The translations under genes and the position numbers were made by a program. A stretch of DNA of 18,197 bases from Tetmemena sp. SeJ-2015 (taxonomy: Eukaryota; Ciliophora; Spirotrichea; Sporadotrichida; Oxytrichidae), in NCBI GenBank assembly GCA_027382625.1, contig JAJKFJ010021093.1, forward strand, positions 1 through 18,197, read 5' to 3'. A model generated the notes under the pieces. The model worked only from the letters and a program-made list of their open reading frames with translations, did not search any database and was not told the origin of the DNA. Below, piece by piece: positions 16,645 to 18,197 of the stretch (its first letter is position 1; each line of letters begins with the position of its first letter).

Positions 16645-17925
16645 AAGAGACAAGGCTGGAGAAACCATATTCACCGATGCAGGACTGATGATGCTGGGAC
16701 CTTGTGCCCCATTTTAAAAATTTATAATAAGTTTAAGCCAGTTTTATTTATTAAGATAGAATGCGAATTCAAGGACTGCGTTATTGAGCGTGATGATTAA
16801 AAGCGGAAAGAGAGTTTTTAAAGTTTATAAAGTTATAATTAAAATTATTAGAAAGATGCGTACTTAGCATCATAAATAGCACACACTGAATCGCTGAGGC
16901 TGGTAGATCACTCTTGCTTGTTTGCTGCATTTCAATTCGTGAGTATCCTCTATCTCTCTTACCCATTTTGCTTATAGAGGTTATAGTGCTAAAGATTTAC
17001 AAATGAGCCAGCCTCTGGACGATCTCGGTAGTGGTTTCTTGAATTCGAGGTGTGAAGATTGAGAACGCCTCGTGAGTGCAGGATATCAAAGCAGATAAAG
17101 GTTCCAGTAACTCTCGGCATCTCTTCCGCTTCGACTTATAATTTTGGCCCATACTGTGCCAAATAATCCTCAAAATATGTTTCTGAAGGAAAATCATGCT
17201 CTTTGAATTGTGGTATCCCTTGGTGAATCTGCATACCTGTTTGGTGAAAGCATCCCCTGACTTGTGATCTTCGATGGCTTGCCGTTGTGCTTGTATCTCA
17301 ATGTAAAGAGGTGCGTTGTCAAGAGTCCTACCATTCAACAATTCCTCGTCGCCAACCTAAAAATAAAGTACACATAGAAGTTAAGAGAGGATCGTTGAGC
17401 AAGTTGAGTGCTGATAACGAGGAGATAATTTGAACTGATCTAAATCATTTGAGATCGCCTTGAGATCTCTGCATGGAAATGGATCTATGAGCTAGTGGCC
17501 CTTGCAGTACACTTTCCTGGTCGGAGTTAAATCGTCACTGCATTTCTCTGAGCAATGTGGAGTCTGAGATATTATCGGCGAATCTTATCAAGAGAATAGG
17601 AGGCACAATTTCAGGTTACTTATGAAGCGAGGATGCCCCATCAGCAGAATAAACAATTTGGCTTACCTTGAAAAGCTACAGAGCTGCTATATTGAGGAAG
17701 TGCTATGAGGGCACTACGCGCTACTGGATTTAAGACTTGATCGCAGTAAGCAGAATGCCTTTGTCTCTTGGTTTGTTGAGGCACCAGTATGAGATTCTTC
17801 AAAAGTAAGATGAGTGGTTACTCTTTCGTTGCAGCAATTCTGAGTGCTTGGAAAAAATTGGGAACCAAGTTCATTTTCAGAACTTCAACTTGCGTAAACC
17901 TGATTTTTCTTTGTGGCAAAGTCAT
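16531..17925 (-). CDS. Right copy of palindrome gene, about 407 aa, two introns
   Basis: Mirror of the left copy: exons 17925-17667, 17583-16864 and 16775-16531 on the minus strand, open from ATG to TGA 16533-16531 with table 6. The first two exons match the left copy with scattered substitutions (for example L to Q, T to I, Y to C, D to A in the 114-codon block; VHC becomes VYC beside the Cys/His cluster). The frame survives a +1 and a compensating -1 change near 16680-16695. After the shared ...MVSPALS the tail is different: LVIHYSFYISHKYLPTYLFP and more, hydrophobic and Tyr-rich, read from the unique centre. If intron 2 is not removed, the frame stops at TGA 16771-16769. Family unknown. 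Confidence 0.55.
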
Positions 17926-18099
17926 TTCAGGTTTAAGATTGATGCTCTTTATTCGGCTTGTAGTATAATGAGTTTATTAGTATGAATGTAAGATAATCAT
18001 CGCTCAAACTAAACTAAATCCCTTGAATATTAAAAATAGGGCCAATTATAAGGAGTATTTATTAAAAAATTTGCAAATTCAATAGCATTTTTATAATAT
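16645..18099 (-). repeat. Right arm of large imperfect palindrome
   Basis: Inverted copy of 14957-16416, with sharp outer and inner ends. No telomere-like or obvious terminal repeat marks the ends. Confidence 0.9.
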
Positions 18100-18197
18100 A
18101 TTTATTCATCAATTTTAATGATTACTTCAATTTAATGTATCTAAAAAATAATTTTAAAGTTTTAATTAAATTTTAAATAAATTTTTTAAAATTAAAC
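18100..18197. other. AT-rich flank beyond the palindrome
   Basis: No feature is seen. The sequence differs from the left flank immediately outside 14957. Confidence 0.5.

Noticed and set aside
14957..18099. Palindrome as a transposon with terminal inverted repeats, for example TBE type
   Set aside because: No telomere-like C4A4 termini, no target-site duplication and no transposase motif were seen. The arms carry a gene and meet around a short centre rather than flanking one.
1..18197. CRISPR arrays, bacterial operons, ribosome binding sites, rho-independent terminators
   Set aside because: No regularly spaced repeats or prokaryotic gene organisation. Codon usage and introns indicate a ciliate nucleus.

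Overview
The window looks like germline (micronuclear) DNA from a ciliate, most likely a hypotrich/spirotrich of the Oxytricha type. The DNA is extremely AT-rich, with long A/T runs and many short islands of more balanced composition. The islands read as protein only if TAA and TAG mean glutamine and TGA is the sole stop (ciliate nuclear code, table 6). Under the standard code almost nothing longer than about 100 codons exists. At two places, two coding islands end and begin with the same 7-base word; removing the AT-rich DNA between the copies joins the frames exactly. That is how MDSs (retained segments), pointers and IESs (eliminated segments) behave. The species cannot be named from the sequence.

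Layout. Positions 1 to about 13,250 hold a long series of short coding islands, nearly all best read on the minus strand and separated by AT-rich spacers. Several carry a recurring motif, [FIV]-x-[VL]-x-K-[ILM]-...-[ST]-G-x-x-x-W, as in KISATGAVIW, KITQKTGKFMW and KLNASTGAQAW. It resembles SBBP-type beta-propeller repeats of secreted or surface proteins. I interpret this part as one large, unscrambled, IES-interrupted gene (or a tandem of related genes) running right to left, with its 3' end beyond the left edge. Two islands do not fit well: 3690-4185, which is rich in hairpins, and 2081-2329, a plus-strand open frame.

Positions about 13,390 to 14,920 hold further minus-strand fragments of other character: a basic peptide, an acidic/coiled segment, and a 68-codon frame with an acidic stretch and Cys-rich end. 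A short hexanucleotide repeat and a tRNA-like A-box/B-box stretch lie among them.

Positions 14,957-18,099 form a large imperfect palindrome: two arms of about 1.46 kb, nearly identical by eye, around a unique centre of about 0.23 kb. Each arm carries a copy of the same gene, pointing inward. With table 6 and two introns, both copies give an open frame from ATG to TGA (about 381 and 407 residues). The two tails differ because each runs into the unique centre. The family is unknown to me; the protein has a C-x3-C...C-x2-H cluster and a basic KSKRKR stretch.

Exact MDS boundaries, reading frame in islands where several frames are open, and protein family names are inference. No RNA, mature-genome or database comparison was possible.
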